The notes under the pieces: generated by a model
Database searches by the model: none
The model's input: the letters and a program-made list of their open reading frames with translations, nothing else
What the model was told of the DNA's origin: nothing
Assembly: GCF_002000055.1 (NCBI RefSeq)
Contig: NZ_MVBD01000009.1
Location: forward strand, 1 to 64,000
DNA from: Marinicella sediminis
Lineage (GTDB): Bacteria > Pseudomonadota > Gammaproteobacteria > Xanthomonadales > Marinicellaceae
Direction of reading: 5' to 3'
DNA length: 64,000 nucleotides
Made by a program: the position numbers and the translations under genes
Part shown: piece by piece, positions 29,428-39,251 of the stretch
Layout of the letters: each line of letters opens with the position of its first letter
Position numbering within the stretch: position 1 is the first letter of the stretch

Positions 29428-29443
29428 TTGATGAGGACACAAC

Positions 29444-30556
29444 ATGAATATTTTTGAGACCATTGATAAGACAGAGCACGAAGAAGTTGTTTTTTGTCAT
29501 AACAAAGACGTGGGATTAAAAGCCATCATTGCCATTCATAACACTGTGCTGGGCCCTGCATTGGGTGGGCTGCGCATGTGGCCATACAAGACTGAACAGG
29601 AAGCCCTGAATGATGTGCTGCGTCTGTCCAGAGGCATGACTTACAAAGCCGCTGTTTCAGGTCTTAATCTGGGTGGTGGGAAATCCATCATTATTGGTGA
29701 CCCAAAAACCGACAAGTCTGAAGAGTTGTTCCGCGCGTTTGGTCGCTTCATTGATTCATTGGGTGGGCGATACATCACTGCTGAGGATGTTGGGATCGAT
29801 GTCAATGACATGGAGTATGTGTTCCAGGAAACTGAAAACGTGGTTGGTGTTCATCAGGTTCACGGTGGTTCAGGTGATCCTTCACCGTTCACTGCATATG
29901 GAACTTACCAGGGCATCAAAGCCAGTCTGGAGAAAAAATTTGGTAATCAGAACATTGGTGATTATTCTTACGCTGTCCAGGGTGTCGGTCATGTTGGAAT
30001 GGAACTGGTTAAATTGCTGCACAAAGATGGCGCCAAGATTTTTGTCACTGACATCAATGAAGAAGCCATTCAGCACTGTGTGGATAATTATGGTTGTGAA
30101 GCCGTAGGTCTGGATGAGATATACGACGTAGATGCGCAGGTTTATTCACCTTGTGCATTGGGTGCCACGGTGAATGATGACACCATTGGCCGATTTGGCT
30201 TTGATATTGTCTGTGGCAGTGCCAATAATCAATTGGCTGAAACCCGTCACGGTGACGAATTGGAACAACGTGGCATGGTGTATGCACCTGATTACGCTGT
30301 GAATGCCGGCGGCCTGATGAATGTGTCCATTGAGTTGGAAGGGTATAACAGAGAACGTGCTTTGCGCATGACCCGTAATATTTATTACAACATCAAACGA
30401 ATCTTTGACATTGCCGATCGCGACGGCATCGCCACCTGGAAGGCTGCTGACCGCATGGGAGAGGAGCGCATCCAGAAAATGGGTAAAGTGAAGTTGCCAT
30501 TTATGTGTCAGAAAAACGTCAAGTTCTCTGGTCGATCTAAAAACGGTAACAACTGA
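29444..30556 (+). CDS. ldh: Leucine dehydrogenase (Glu/Leu/Phe/Val dehydrogenase family)
   Basis: A 370-aa NAD-dependent enzyme that deaminates leucine and other branched-chain amino acids to 2-oxo acids. The N-terminal substrate domain has GGLRMWPY, the GMTYKAAVSGLNLGGGKSII segment with the family's two active-site lysines, and TAEDVGID. The Rossmann domain starts at YAVQGVGHVGMELVKLL, and CGSANNQLAE lies further on. GAGGA 9 nt before ATG is the ribosome-binding site. The stop overlaps the ATG of the isovaleryl-CoA dehydrogenase gene by 1 nt, so the enzyme feeds leucine directly into the downstream pathway. Leucine rather than glutamate or phenylalanine specificity is inferred from family resemblance and context. 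Confidence 0.92.
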   Translation: MNIFETIDKTEHEEVVFCHNKDVGLKAIIAIHNTVLGPALGGLRMWPYKTEQEALNDVLRLSRGMTYKAAVSGLNLGGGKSIIIGDPKTDKSEELFRAFGRFIDSLGGRYITAEDVGIDVNDMEYVFQETENVVGVHQVHGGSGDPSPFTAYGTYQGIKASLEKKFGNQNIGDYSYAVQGVGHVGMELVKLLHKDGAKIFVTDINEEAIQHCVDNYGCEAVGLDEIYDVDAQVYSPCALGATVNDDTIGRFGFDIVCGSANNQLAETRHGDELEQRGMVYAPDYAVNAGGLMNVSIELEGYNRERALRMTRNIYYNIKRIFDIADRDGIATWKAADRMGEERIQKMGKVKLPFMCQKNVKFSGRSKNGNN

Positions 30557-31719
30557 TGAATTATGATGTTGCCTTGAATGAAGACCTGGAGTTGCTGAGA
30601 GACACCGTCAGAAAATTCACCGCGGAAGAAATCGCACCGAGGGCTGAACAAATCGATCAGGATAATTTGTTTCCGGCTGATTTGTGGCAAAAAATGGGTG
30701 ACCTGGGGTTGCTTGGTATGACGGTGCCAGGTGAGTATGGTGGTTCAGAAATGGGTTACCTGGCGCACCTGATAGCCATGGAAGAGATTTCCAGGGGCTC
30801 TGCTTCAGTGGGCTTGTCATACGGTGCTCATTCAAACCTCTGTGTGGCCAATCTTTACAAACACGCCACCGAAGAACAACGTCAAAAATATCTGCCCAAG
30901 CTGTGCAGTGGTGAGTATGTTGGTGCATTGGCGATGAGTGAACCGGGCGCCGGATCTGACGTGGTTGGCTCAATGAGTTGTACCGCCGTTAAACATGGGG
31001 ACCACTGGATAGCCAATGGCAACAAAATGTGGATCACCAATGGCCCCGACGCTGATGTGCTGATCGTTTACATGCGCACGGCAGATTCATCTGCCGGCTC
31101 CCAATGTATGACGGCATTTCTGGTTGAAAAAGGCATGCCAGGTTTCAGTACGGCACAGAAACTTGACAAACTGGGAATGCGAGGTTCAAACACCTGTGAG
31201 TTGGTGTTTGAAGATTGCCGCATTCCGGACAGTCAGGTATTGGGTAAGGTCAATGCTGGTGTGGGCATCCTGATGGGAGGTCTGAACACAGAAAGACTGG
31301 TTTTGTCAGGCGGTCCAATAGGTATCATGCAGGCAGCCATGGATGTGGCCGTGCCATACACGGCTGAACGCAAACAGTTTGGTAAAGACCTTGGCCAATT
31401 CGGGCTGATGCAGGCGAAAATTGGCAAAATGTACACCGATCTGCAGGCCTCAAGGTACTTCGCCTATGGAATTGCTAAAGATTACGACCGCCGCATTGAG
31501 TCTCGTTTGGATCCGGCGGCCTGCCTTTATTTTGCTTCCAGTGCTGCCGTCCAGTTAACCACAGAAGCGATTCAGGTACTGGGAGGTAATGGCTATATCA
31601 ATGAATACCCAACCGGTCGTTTACTGAGAGATGCTAAACTGTATGACATTGGTGCCGGCACCAATGAAATCAGACTGATGTTGATTGGCCGCGAACTGTA
31701 CCGCAGTGCCAAATCATAA
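30556..31719 (+). CDS. ivd: Isovaleryl-CoA dehydrogenase
   Basis: A 387-aa FAD-dependent acyl-CoA dehydrogenase that oxidises isovaleryl-CoA to 3-methylcrotonyl-CoA in leucine breakdown. The family signatures SEPGAGSDVVGSM and KMWITNGPDADV (flavin/substrate region) and the C-terminal QVLGGNGYINEYPTGRLLRDAKLYDIGAGTNEI are present. The GGLNTERLVLSGGPIG segment carries the catalytic glutamate at the position typical of isovaleryl-CoA dehydrogenases rather than that of medium/short-chain enzymes. The gene overlaps leucine dehydrogenase by 1 nt. Electrons are passed to ETF. Confidence 0.93.
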   Translation: MNYDVALNEDLELLRDTVRKFTAEEIAPRAEQIDQDNLFPADLWQKMGDLGLLGMTVPGEYGGSEMGYLAHLIAMEEISRGSASVGLSYGAHSNLCVANLYKHATEEQRQKYLPKLCSGEYVGALAMSEPGAGSDVVGSMSCTAVKHGDHWIANGNKMWITNGPDADVLIVYMRTADSSAGSQCMTAFLVEKGMPGFSTAQKLDKLGMRGSNTCELVFEDCRIPDSQVLGKVNAGVGILMGGLNTERLVLSGGPIGIMQAAMDVAVPYTAERKQFGKDLGQFGLMQAKIGKMYTDLQASRYFAYGIAKDYDRRIESRLDPAACLYFASSAAVQLTTEAIQVLGGNGYINEYPTGRLLRDAKLYDIGAGTNEIRLMLIGRELYRSAKS

Positions 31720-31848
31720 ATAACTTTGACATAATCCCGGCAGCCACACACTTAAGTACGTTGGATGTCGGGCAAAGACCACTGAGTTTGCTTGACAGAC
31801 CAACACAACAGGCAAAGCAAAATCACCCAACATATTGAGAGAAGAGTC

Positions 31849-33042
31849 ATGACCAAAGCCATCGATAATGCGGTATACATTGTTGCCGCCAAAAGAACCG
31901 CCATTGGTTCATTTCAAGGGCAATTTGCCAACACCGAATCAACCCGGCTGGGTGCCGAAGCCATTAAAGCAACCGTTGACCAGGTGAGCATCAACCCCAA
32001 TGATGTCGAAGAAGCCATCATTGGATGTGTATTACCCGCAGGGCTGGGGCAGGCGCCAGCAAGACAGGCGGTGTTGCATGCCGGCTTGCCCCTTTCTGTG
32101 CGTTGTACCACAGTTAATAAAGTATGTGGTTCGGGGATGAAAACGGTGATGATGGCTCATGATGCCATCAAGGCAGGATCCGCTCAATTGGTACTGGCAG
32201 GTGGTATGGAGTCGATGACCATGGCACCATATTTGTTGCCCAAAGCCCGTGGTGGTTATCGCATGGGCCACGCTCAAATGCTGGATCACATGTTCTTCGA
32301 TGGTTTACAGAATCCATATGATGGCAACATGATGGGTGCATTTGCTGAACAATGTGCCGATCAATACAGTTACAGCCGTGAAGCTCAGGATGAATTCAGT
32401 GCAGAGTCAGTCAGACGAGCCATGCAGGCCATCGAATCAGGCGCTTTCAGTGATGAAATTGCCGCGGTTGAAGTCAGCAACAGAAAGTCTACCGTCACTG
32501 TCGCCCAGGACGAAGAACCACCAAAATGTGACATCAGTAAAATTCCCAACCTCAGACCTGCTTTCCGCAAAGAAAACGGCACAGTCACTGCAGCCAATGC
32601 ATCCAAGATTTCAGACGGAGCCTCAATGACTTTACTGGCCTCGGCGGAGTATGTCGCTGAACATAACCTGACGCCGATGGCTCGAATTGTCGGACATCAT
32701 CAATTTGCCCATGAACCTGAGTGGTTCACCACTGCTCCGGTCAGCGCCATGCAACAATTGTTGGATAAGATAAACTGGCAGGTCTCAGATGTGGACTTGT
32801 TTGAGATCAATGAAGCCTTTGCGGTGGTCACCATGGCCGCCATGGAAGAACTCAATATTCCGCATGATAAAGTCAATGTCAACGGCGGAGCCACTGCACT
32901 GGGTCATCCCATTGGTGCATCAGGTAATCGCATTCTGGTCACCTTGATTCACGCGCTGAAAAACCGAGGATTGAAAAGAGGGGTTGCTTCATTGTGCATC
33001 GGTGGTGGTGAAGCGACTGCCATTGCCATTGAATTGGTATAA
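31849..33042 (+). CDS. atoB: Acetyl-CoA C-acetyltransferase (thiolase)
   Basis: A 397-aa thiolase. The start is set at ATG 31849 because GAGAGAAGAG precedes it and the homologous N-terminus ([15 protein letters not shown]) begins there; an in-frame upstream start at 31792 has no ribosome-binding site. The nucleophilic cysteine is in [13 protein letters not shown]. The second half has [17 protein letters not shown] and the terminal CIGGGEATA with the second catalytic cysteine. It probably cleaves acetoacetyl-CoA, the end product of leucine degradation, to two acetyl-CoA. A 130-nt gap separates it from ivd, while mccB follows after 2 nt. Confidence 0.9.
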   Translation: MTKAIDNAVYIVAAKRTAIGSFQGQFANTESTRLGAEAIKATVDQVSINPNDVEEAIIGCVLPAGLGQAPARQAVLHAGLPLSVRCTTVNKVCGSGMKTVMMAHDAIKAGSAQLVLAGGMESMTMAPYLLPKARGGYRMGHAQMLDHMFFDGLQNPYDGNMMGAFAEQCADQYSYSREAQDEFSAESVRRAMQAIESGAFSDEIAAVEVSNRKSTVTVAQDEEPPKCDISKIPNLRPAFRKENGTVTAANASKISDGASMTLLASAEYVAEHNLTPMARIVGHHQFAHEPEWFTTAPVSAMQQLLDKINWQVSDVDLFEINEAFAVVTMAAMEELNIPHDKVNVNGGATALGHPIGASGNRILVTLIHALKNRGLKRGVASLCIGGGEATAIAIELV

Positions 33043-33044
33043 AC

Positions 33045-34652
33045 ATGAAAATCATCAAAACGCAAATTGACTCATCTTCAACTCAGTTCGATGAAAATCG
33101 TCAGTTCATGACGGCATTGGTTGATGATTTAAAACAACAACTGGAAACCACCGCTCAGGGTGGCTCAGCCAGGTCCAGAGATAAACACACCCAGCGGGGC
33201 AAACTGTTGGTCCGCGACCGCATTCGTTTGTTACTGGACCCGGGCAGTCCGTTTCTGGAGATAGCGCCATTGGCCGCACATGGCATGTATCAGGGAGCAG
33301 CACCTGCTGCTGGTATGGTCTGCGGAGTCGGAGTGGTCCATGGGCAACCCGTTATGGTGGTGGCCAATGACGCCACGGTCAAGGGTGGAACTTATTTCCC
33401 CATGACAGTAAAGAAACACCTCCGGGCTCAGGAAGTGGCTGCTGAAAACCATTTGCCTTGTGTCTACCTGGTGGATTCTGGTGGTGCATTTTTACCATTG
33501 CAGGATGAGGTGTTTCCTGATAAAGACCATTTTGGTCGTATATTTTACAATCAAGCTCAACTTTCTTCGAAAAACATTCCACAACTCGCCGTTGTTATGG
33601 GGTCATGCACAGCTGGTGGGGCATATGTTCCAGCCATGTGTGATGAAGCCATCATCGTCAAAGAGCAGGGCACCATTTTTCTTGGTGGGCCACCATTGGT
33701 GAAAGCAGCCACAGGAGAGGAGGTGGATGCTGAATCGCTGGGTGGTGCTGAAGTACACTCTTCGCAATCGGGAGTCACAGATCACTTTGCAGAAAATGAT
33801 CAGCATGCTTTGCAAATGGCCCGCAACAGCTTGCGATTTCTGAATCGACCTGTGCACCATTGGTTAACCCGTCAGTCGCCACGAGAGCCACTTTACCCCA
33901 AACATGAGTTGTATGGCATCATTCCGCAGTCAACCCGGATTCCTTATGATGTCAAAGAAATCATAGCCCGGATTGTAGATGGATCTGAGTTTCAGGAATT
34001 CAAAGCAAAATACGGTACCACGCTGGTATGTGGATTTGCTCACATCAATGGCTACCCGGTTGGTATTGTGGCCAATAACGGTATTTTGTTTGCTGAGTCC
34101 GCTCTGAAGGGTGCTCACTTTGTAGAGCTGTGCAATCAACGCAAAATTCCACTGGTATTTTTACAAAACATCACTGGTTTTATGGTTGGTCAGAAATACG
34201 AGAATGCAGGCATTGCCAAAGACGGTGCCAAAATGGTGACTGCTGTGGCCTGTGCACAGGTTCCTAAATTCACTGTGGTAATCGGCGGTTCGTTCGGAGC
34301 AGGGAACTATGCCATGAATGGCCGGGCATATCAGGGACGTTTTTTGTGGATGTGGCCCAATGCAAGGATTTCTGTGATGGGTGGTGATCAGGCTGCATCG
34401 GTACTGACCACGGTGAAACAAGATGGCCATGACAAAACGGGCAAAAAATGGGATGCTCAGGAGAAACAGGCTTTTTATGATGACATCAAACAGCAATACG
34501 AAGATCAGGGTCACCCATATTATTCAACTGCGCGGTTGTGGGATGATGGCATCATAGACCCTCGGGATACCCGACAAATTTTGTCACTTGCGCTTGAAGC
34601 CAGTACACATGCTGATGTTGATGACGTTTCTTATGGCGTCTTCAGAATGTAA
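33045..34652 (+). CDS. liuB: Methylcrotonyl-CoA carboxylase, carboxyltransferase (beta) subunit
   Basis: A 535-aa carboxyltransferase that moves CO2 from biotin to 3-methylcrotonyl-CoA. The N-half has [32 protein letters not shown]. The oxyanion-hole and CoA segments are [21 protein letters not shown] and [28 protein letters not shown]. The C-terminal block is [34 protein letters not shown]. Full length agrees with MccB. The alpha (biotin carboxylase) subunit, normally encoded beside it, is not in this window. The gene starts 2 nt after the thiolase stop, in the leucine operon. Confidence 0.94.
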   Translation: MKIIKTQIDSSSTQFDENRQFMTALVDDLKQQLETTAQGGSARSRDKHTQRGKLLVRDRIRLLLDPGSPFLEIAPLAAHGMYQGAAPAAGMVCGVGVVHGQPVMVVANDATVKGGTYFPMTVKKHLRAQEVAAENHLPCVYLVDSGGAFLPLQDEVFPDKDHFGRIFYNQAQLSSKNIPQLAVVMGSCTAGGAYVPAMCDEAIIVKEQGTIFLGGPPLVKAATGEEVDAESLGGAEVHSSQSGVTDHFAENDQHALQMARNSLRFLNRPVHHWLTRQSPREPLYPKHELYGIIPQSTRIPYDVKEIIARIVDGSEFQEFKAKYGTTLVCGFAHINGYPVGIVANNGILFAESALKGAHFVELCNQRKIPLVFLQNITGFMVGQKYENAGIAKDGAKMVTAVACAQVPKFTVVIGGSFGAGNYAMNGRAYQGRFLWMWPNARISVMGGDQAASVLTTVKQDGHDKTGKKWDAQEKQAFYDDIKQQYEDQGHPYYSTARLWDDGIIDPRDTRQILSLALEASTHADVDDVSYGVFRM

Positions 34653-34669
34653 ATACACAGGAGAATCTG

Positions 34670-35464
34670 ATGTTTTCTAAATACAAAACCATTCAATTGA
34701 ACAAAGGAAAAAACGGGGTTGCCACGGTGACCATGAACCGTCCTGAAGTACACAATGCTTTCAATGCGCAAATGATTGAGGAGCTGACCAGTTGTTTCAG
34801 GTCGCTGAATGACAACAAGCAAATCAACGTCATTATATTGCGTGCCAATGGTGCTTCTTTTTCAGCCGGAGCTGATGTGAACTGGATGCGTGACATGGCT
34901 CAGGCTTCAGAAGAAGAAAACAAGGCTGATTCTGAAAAATTAGCTGCCTTAATGAGGGCCATAAACTTCAATGCCAAGGCCACCATTGCGGTGATTCAAG
35001 GGTTGGCCCTTGGTGGTGGTGTGGGTCTGGCCTGTTGTTGTGATATGGTGGTTGCAGCTGAAGATGCCAAGTTTGGCCTGACTGAATCCAGACTGGGTTT
35101 GGTGCCTGCAGTTATTTCCCCATATGTGATTGATGCCATTGGCACGCGCAAGGCCAGACGTTATTTCCAGACAGCTGAAATTTTTAAAGCACAGAAGGCC
35201 ATGGATCTTGGTATTGTCTCCGAAGTCATGGCCGCTGAAGAAATGGAATCCTGGGTTGATAAACAACTCTCGTTCTTACAATCCACCGGTCCCAATGCCA
35301 AAGAAATCAGTAAGAAGCTGGTGATGTCAGTGGTCGGCAGAACGTTGCCACAACAACAAAAGATTGATGAATACACCACGCAGGTCATCGCTGCGGTCAG
35401 GGTGTCGGCTGAAGGCCAAAAAGGACTGAATGCTTTTTTGAACAAAGAGAAGGTAAACTGGTAA
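34670..35464 (+). CDS. liuC: Methylglutaconyl-CoA hydratase (enoyl-CoA hydratase family)
   Basis: A 264-aa crotonase-fold enzyme that probably hydrates 3-methylglutaconyl-CoA to HMG-CoA. The oxyanion-hole segments are ASFSAGADVNWMRDMAQ and VQGLALGGGVGLACCCDMVVA. The catalytic Glu region is FGLTESRLGLVPAVISPYV, and ARRYFQTAEIFKAQKAMDLGIV follows. The TESRLGLVPA/ISPYV pattern fits the LiuC type. The AGGAGA ribosome-binding site is in the 17-nt gap after the carboxylase gene. It is the last gene of the leucine operon; HMG-CoA lyase does not follow. Confidence 0.9.
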   Translation: MFSKYKTIQLNKGKNGVATVTMNRPEVHNAFNAQMIEELTSCFRSLNDNKQINVIILRANGASFSAGADVNWMRDMAQASEEENKADSEKLAALMRAINFNAKATIAVIQGLALGGGVGLACCCDMVVAAEDAKFGLTESRLGLVPAVISPYVIDAIGTRKARRYFQTAEIFKAQKAMDLGIVSEVMAAEEMESWVDKQLSFLQSTGPNAKEISKKLVMSVVGRTLPQQQKIDEYTTQVIAAVRVSAEGQKGLNAFLNKEKVNW

Positions 35465-35491
35465 AAAAGTCAACAATTAAATTTAAAGATA

Positions 35492-35519
35492 TTGCAAAGT
35501 GTGAAGCAGTCGTTACAAT
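35492..35519 (+). promoter_or_regulatory. Sigma-70-like promoter for the TonB-C protein gene
   Basis: TTGCAA (35492-35497) and TACAAT (35514-35519) are separated by 16 nt. They lie in the AT-rich gap between liuC and the next gene, 33 nt before its ATG. This suggests that the gene is transcribed apart from the leucine operon. Confidence 0.5.
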
Positions 35520-35552
35520 ACATTAAATAAGCGTTATCTCCCGAGTAAAAAA

Positions 35553-36497
35553 ATGTATAAAAAAATGCTGAGCACGATGGGCCTGATTCTGCTGGTTTCC
35601 AGCGGTTGGGCACAAGAGGAAGAAGAAACAGAAGCGTCGTCCAAAAGACCCAGTTGGTCTGAGGGCTTGCCTGAACGACAAAACACGGCCGACCTTAATA
35701 CCCCGGATTTCAAACCTGACATCGATAATGACATTGAATTGGATATGTCGGAATTTGGTATCAAGCCCAAAGCCGATATTGTCATTGATCTGCCCATCAG
35801 TGCGGAGTTACCAGAGGACACCGAATCTGTAGACTCCGAACCTGAGGCAGTTGAGCCGGTCACAGTAAGTGAACCTGTGGAAGTCTTGGTTGATGAACAG
35901 CCAGAGCAAGCACCTGTTGAAGAAGCTTCACCTGATATCAATGATGAACAAGAAGCATTGTTGCCTGTCGAAGAGGCGGTGGTTGAACGCCAGCCAGATG
36001 AGCCGCCAGCGATCGAAGAGACTGATATGGAGGCGTCTCCAACCCAACCGGCTACCGGACAAGTGGCAGAAGTGGTTGAAGAGATTGTTGGAGATGATGA
36101 GACAGATGCACAGCTTGACAATGTGGCCAGTACAGAGGAATTGACCGTCGATGAATCATTGGCTGCGGTTGAGCCACCAGTGGACACCAGCATGGATGCC
36201 GTTTCTGAAGCACAATCTGAAGAATCAGAGTACGTATGGTCAATCATCAAACAAACACCCGTTAAATACCCAGTCAGGGCAGCCATTGAGAACGTTGAAG
36301 GGTGGGTTGATGTGGAAGTGACCATCAATGCCGATGGCCAGGTGGTATCTGCCAATGCCATTAAATATTCCAGAAAAGGCCGCCTGTTTGGTAAGCCTGC
36401 TGTTCAGGCAGTTAATGAGTGGCTGTTTGATCCGCCACGTAATCAAGGCATCGAGGGCAATCTCACCCGGGTTTATAAAATTGAATTTAACCTCTGA
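35553..36497 (+). CDS. Periplasmic TonB C-terminal domain protein with acidic linker
   Basis: A 314-aa protein with a cleavable signal peptide (residues 1-20, MLSTMGLILLVSSGWAQ). A long region rich in Glu, Asp, Pro and Val follows (about 22-230). The TonB C-terminal domain covers about 235-314: KQTPVKYPVRAAIENVEGWVDVEVTINADGQV, then AVQAVNEWLFDPPRN. Ordinary TonB has an uncleaved N-terminal helix and a Pro/Lys-rich linker; neither is seen. It is thus probably a soluble periplasmic or outer-membrane-associated partner rather than an energy transducer. It has its own promoter and ends 8 nt from the convergent mutS. Confidence 0.8.
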   Translation: MYKKMLSTMGLILLVSSGWAQEEEETEASSKRPSWSEGLPERQNTADLNTPDFKPDIDNDIELDMSEFGIKPKADIVIDLPISAELPEDTESVDSEPEAVEPVTVSEPVEVLVDEQPEQAPVEEASPDINDEQEALLPVEEAVVERQPDEPPAIEETDMEASPTQPATGQVAEVVEEIVGDDETDAQLDNVASTEELTVDESLAAVEPPVDTSMDAVSEAQSEESEYVWSIIKQTPVKYPVRAAIENVEGWVDVEVTINADGQVVSANAIKYSRKGRLFGKPAVQAVNEWLFDPPRNQGIEGNLTRVYKIEFNL

Positions 36498-36505
36498 GTA
36501 TCCTT

Positions 36506-39061
36506 TCAATCCTGACGATTGAGTTTCTTGAGCTGATAAACCAGATCCAGTGCCTGTTTGGCTGTCAGCTCGTCTGGATCTATGCTGCTGATTTTTTCTT
36601 CAACTTTGCTGATGGATTGGGTTGTCGTCTCTGCAAACAAGCTGTACTGCATTGGTTGTTCGTCTGATTGTTGATTTTCCAATTGCTTCAAATACTTGCG
36701 GGCATTGTTTAAAGCTGTTGCAGGTAAGCCAGCCAGGGCTGCCACCTGCAGTCCGTAGCTTTTATTGGCTGCGCCTGGTTTCACGGTGTGTAAAAACACA
36801 ATTCCATCACCGTGTTCTACGGCACTTAAATGAACATTGCTGATGCGTTCCAGGTGTGTTGCCAGTCCGGTAATTTCAAAATAGTGGGTGGCAAACAAAC
36901 AAAAAGACTGATTGGTTTCGGCCAGATGAATGGCGCAGGCATGTGCCAATGACAGTCCGTCATAAGTGCTGGTACCCCTGCCGATTTCATCCATCAACAC
37001 CAGTGAATGGGCTGTGGCGTTGTGTAGTATGGTCGCTGTTTCTGACATTTCCACCATAAACGTGGAGCGTCCCCTGGTCAGGTCATCACCCGCTCCGATG
37101 CGTGTAAATATGCGATCTATGTCTCCGATGGTGGCCTGTTGAGCGGGTACGTAGCTACCCATAGAGGCCATCAAAACAATGATCGCTGTTTGTCGCATAT
37201 AAGTAGACTTACCACCCATGTTGGGTCCGGTAATCACCAACATGCGGTTGGCTTCGCTTAAAGAAAGGTCATTGGGCTCAAAAGGTGTTTCCTGAATGGT
37301 TTCCACCACCGGATGACGTCCCTGTTTGATGTCTATGACCAGGTCATTGGTGAGTTCCGGTTTACAAAATTGATTTGTGATAGCGCGTTCTGCCAGGTTG
37401 CACAGTGCGTCTAATTCACTGATGGCCTGCGCGCATTGTTGCAGCGTTTTGATGTGTTCAGTCAATATGACCAGAAGGTTTTCATACAACTGTTTTTCAT
37501 GTGCCAATGCCTTTTCTTTGCTGGACAAGACTTTTTCTTCAAATGTTTTCAGCTCTGGTGTGGTGTACCGTTCCACACTCTTTAATGTTTGTCTGCGAAT
37601 GTAATGCTCAGGAACTTTATCAGCATGAATTTTAGATATTTCAATGTAATACCCGTGAACCCTGTTGTACCCAACTTTTAAACCATTGATGCCACTTTCT
37701 TTTTGTTGATTGGTTTCAAAGTCCAGCATGTACTGTCCGGCATCGGTGCTGATTGACCTCAGCTCATCCAGGGTGTCGTCATAGCCATCGGCCAACACCC
37801 CACCATCGCGGATGACCACAGGTGGATTGTCTTTAACGGCCTGTTCCAGTAACACATGGACATTTTGATGCGGATCCAGTTGTGGGATGATGTGATTCAG
37901 TTCGTCGCATTGAATGCGGGTGAGGCTGGGTTGCAATTCAGCAATGGCTTGTAAAGACTCCCTCAGTGCCACCAGGTCACGGGGCCGTGCAGTTAATAAC
38001 CCGATCCTGGTGACGATACGTTCCAGGTCAGCCACTGCTTTGAGTTGGCTTTGCAGGTTCATCACTTCTGCTGATTCAATGAGCTGCTCTGTGGCATTCA
38101 ACCGACGATTCAAAATGAGCCGGTCACGCAAAGGCTGACGAACCCAGTCGCGGAGTTTTCTGGAACCCATGGCAGTGGAGCATTGATCCAAAAAGCCACA
38201 AAGGGTCAGTTCATCCTTACCATCTGGGTGGTGATCAATCTCGAGGTTTTTTCGTGATTGGGCGTCGATGTGCAAATAACCTTCCAATGCTTCCACCTGT
38301 GGTGGCTGCAGGTGTTTGAGTTCGCCTTTCTGGGTGTGTCTGATGTATTGAATTAAAGCCCCGGCTGCTGGTAAAAATACATCGGATTCAGCAATGCCAA
38401 AGCCACTGAGGTCGTGAACCTGGAATTGTTTGGTTAACGTGTGTTCGGCCGATTCTGCATCAAAGTCCCAGGCAGGTCGCTCAACGCAATTAAATGCTTT
38501 AAGTTTATTAATTAAATCATTGTTTTCATTAATTAATATCTCATTGGGTGACAGCCTTGTCAATTGTGCTTCCAAAGTACTGAAGCTGTCGGTTTTTTGT
38601 AGTTTGATCAAACCTTTTGAGAGTGCCAGATATGCCAAGCCATAACCGCGTCCATCCTGATGAATGGCAAGCAACAGGTTTTCCTGGTGAGCGTCCATCA
38701 ATGCTTCTTCTGTGACTGTCCCGGGAGTAATGATGCGTTGTACTTCGCGTTTAACCGGTCCTTTACTGGTGGCAGGGTCTCCGGTTTGTTCACAGATGGC
38801 TACAGAAAGTCCTTGTTTAACCAGTTTCGCCAGGTAGTTGTCAGCGGCATGGAAAGGCACGCCACACATTGGAATGGACTCGCCATTGGACTTTCCCCGG
38901 TGTGTAAGGGTGATGTCCAGCAACCTGGCCGCTTTGATGGCATCATCAAAAAACAATTCATAAAAATCACCCATCCGGTAAAACAACAGCATATCCTGAT
39001 AGTCGGCCTTGATCTTCAGAAATTGTTGCATCATCGGTGTGTGTTTTGATTTTTTTGTCAT
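36506..39061 (-). CDS. mutS: DNA mismatch repair ATPase MutS
   Basis: A full-length MutS of 851 aa from the chosen start. The mismatch-binding domain begins [35 protein letters not shown], including the F-x-E mismatch-reading loop (YELF region). [26 protein letters not shown] follows. The ATPase domain has Walker [16 protein letters not shown], the [10 protein letters not shown] signature loop, Walker [17 protein letters not shown] and ATHYFEI. The start is set at ATG 39061 because the conserved HTPMMQQ motif begins 7 residues after it; in-frame upstream codons exist but are not conserved. The gene diverges from recA across 190 bp and ends 8 nt from the convergent TonB-C gene. Confidence 0.98.
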   Translation of the reverse strand: MTKKSKHTPMMQQFLKIKADYQDMLLFYRMGDFYELFFDDAIKAARLLDITLTHRGKSNGESIPMCGVPFHAADNYLAKLVKQGLSVAICEQTGDPATSKGPVKREVQRIITPGTVTEEALMDAHQENLLLAIHQDGRGYGLAYLALSKGLIKLQKTDSFSTLEAQLTRLSPNEILINENNDLINKLKAFNCVERPAWDFDAESAEHTLTKQFQVHDLSGFGIAESDVFLPAAGALIQYIRHTQKGELKHLQPPQVEALEGYLHIDAQSRKNLEIDHHPDGKDELTLCGFLDQCSTAMGSRKLRDWVRQPLRDRLILNRRLNATEQLIESAEVMNLQSQLKAVADLERIVTRIGLLTARPRDLVALRESLQAIAELQPSLTRIQCDELNHIIPQLDPHQNVHVLLEQAVKDNPPVVIRDGGVLADGYDDTLDELRSISTDAGQYMLDFETNQQKESGINGLKVGYNRVHGYYIEISKIHADKVPEHYIRRQTLKSVERYTTPELKTFEEKVLSSKEKALAHEKQLYENLLVILTEHIKTLQQCAQAISELDALCNLAERAITNQFCKPELTNDLVIDIKQGRHPVVETIQETPFEPNDLSLSEANRMLVITGPNMGGKSTYMRQTAIIVLMASMGSYVPAQQATIGDIDRIFTRIGAGDDLTRGRSTFMVEMSETATILHNATAHSLVLMDEIGRGTSTYDGLSLAHACAIHLAETNQSFCLFATHYFEITGLATHLERISNVHLSAVEHGDGIVFLHTVKPGAANKSYGLQVAALAGLPATALNNARKYLKQLENQQSDEQPMQYSLFAETTTQSISKVEEKISSIDPDELTAKQALDLVYQLKKLNRQD

Positions 39062-39129
39062 TACTGGCGCGAATGAAAATGAACGACACATTCTATCAAA
39101 GGCCACCAGAAAATAATTAAAAAATCTAC

Positions 39130-39148
39130 ATTCTCAAGTTTTGAGAAT
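39130..39148. promoter_or_regulatory. Perfect palindrome in the mutS-recA divergent promoter region
   Basis: ATTCTCAA (39130-39137), a GTT centre and TTGAGAAT (39141-39148) form perfect 8-bp arms, 69 bp before the mutS start and about 104 bp before recA. The site does not fit the E. coli LexA box (CTGT-N8-ACAG), and no such box was seen in this gap. It is a candidate operator for SOS or another regulator, on symmetry and position only. Confidence 0.35.
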
Positions 39149-39251
39149 AAACCACTGATAATACAGAATAAGTCGGAATTTATAGCGGTGATCATCAGAA
39201 TTTACTGATTTTTTCATCATACAGAACGTGCGATAATAGGTCTCATTAATC

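Noticed and set aside
35534-36361. 275-codon open frame on the minus strand, rich in Ser/Thr
   Set aside because: It is the mirror of the Glu/Asp/Val-rich linker of the TonB-C protein; its composition follows from that and it has no domain.
39121-39240. LexA box of E. coli type before recA
   Set aside because: CTGATAATACAG and TACTGATTTTTT...ACAG were checked; spacing between the half-sites is wrong.
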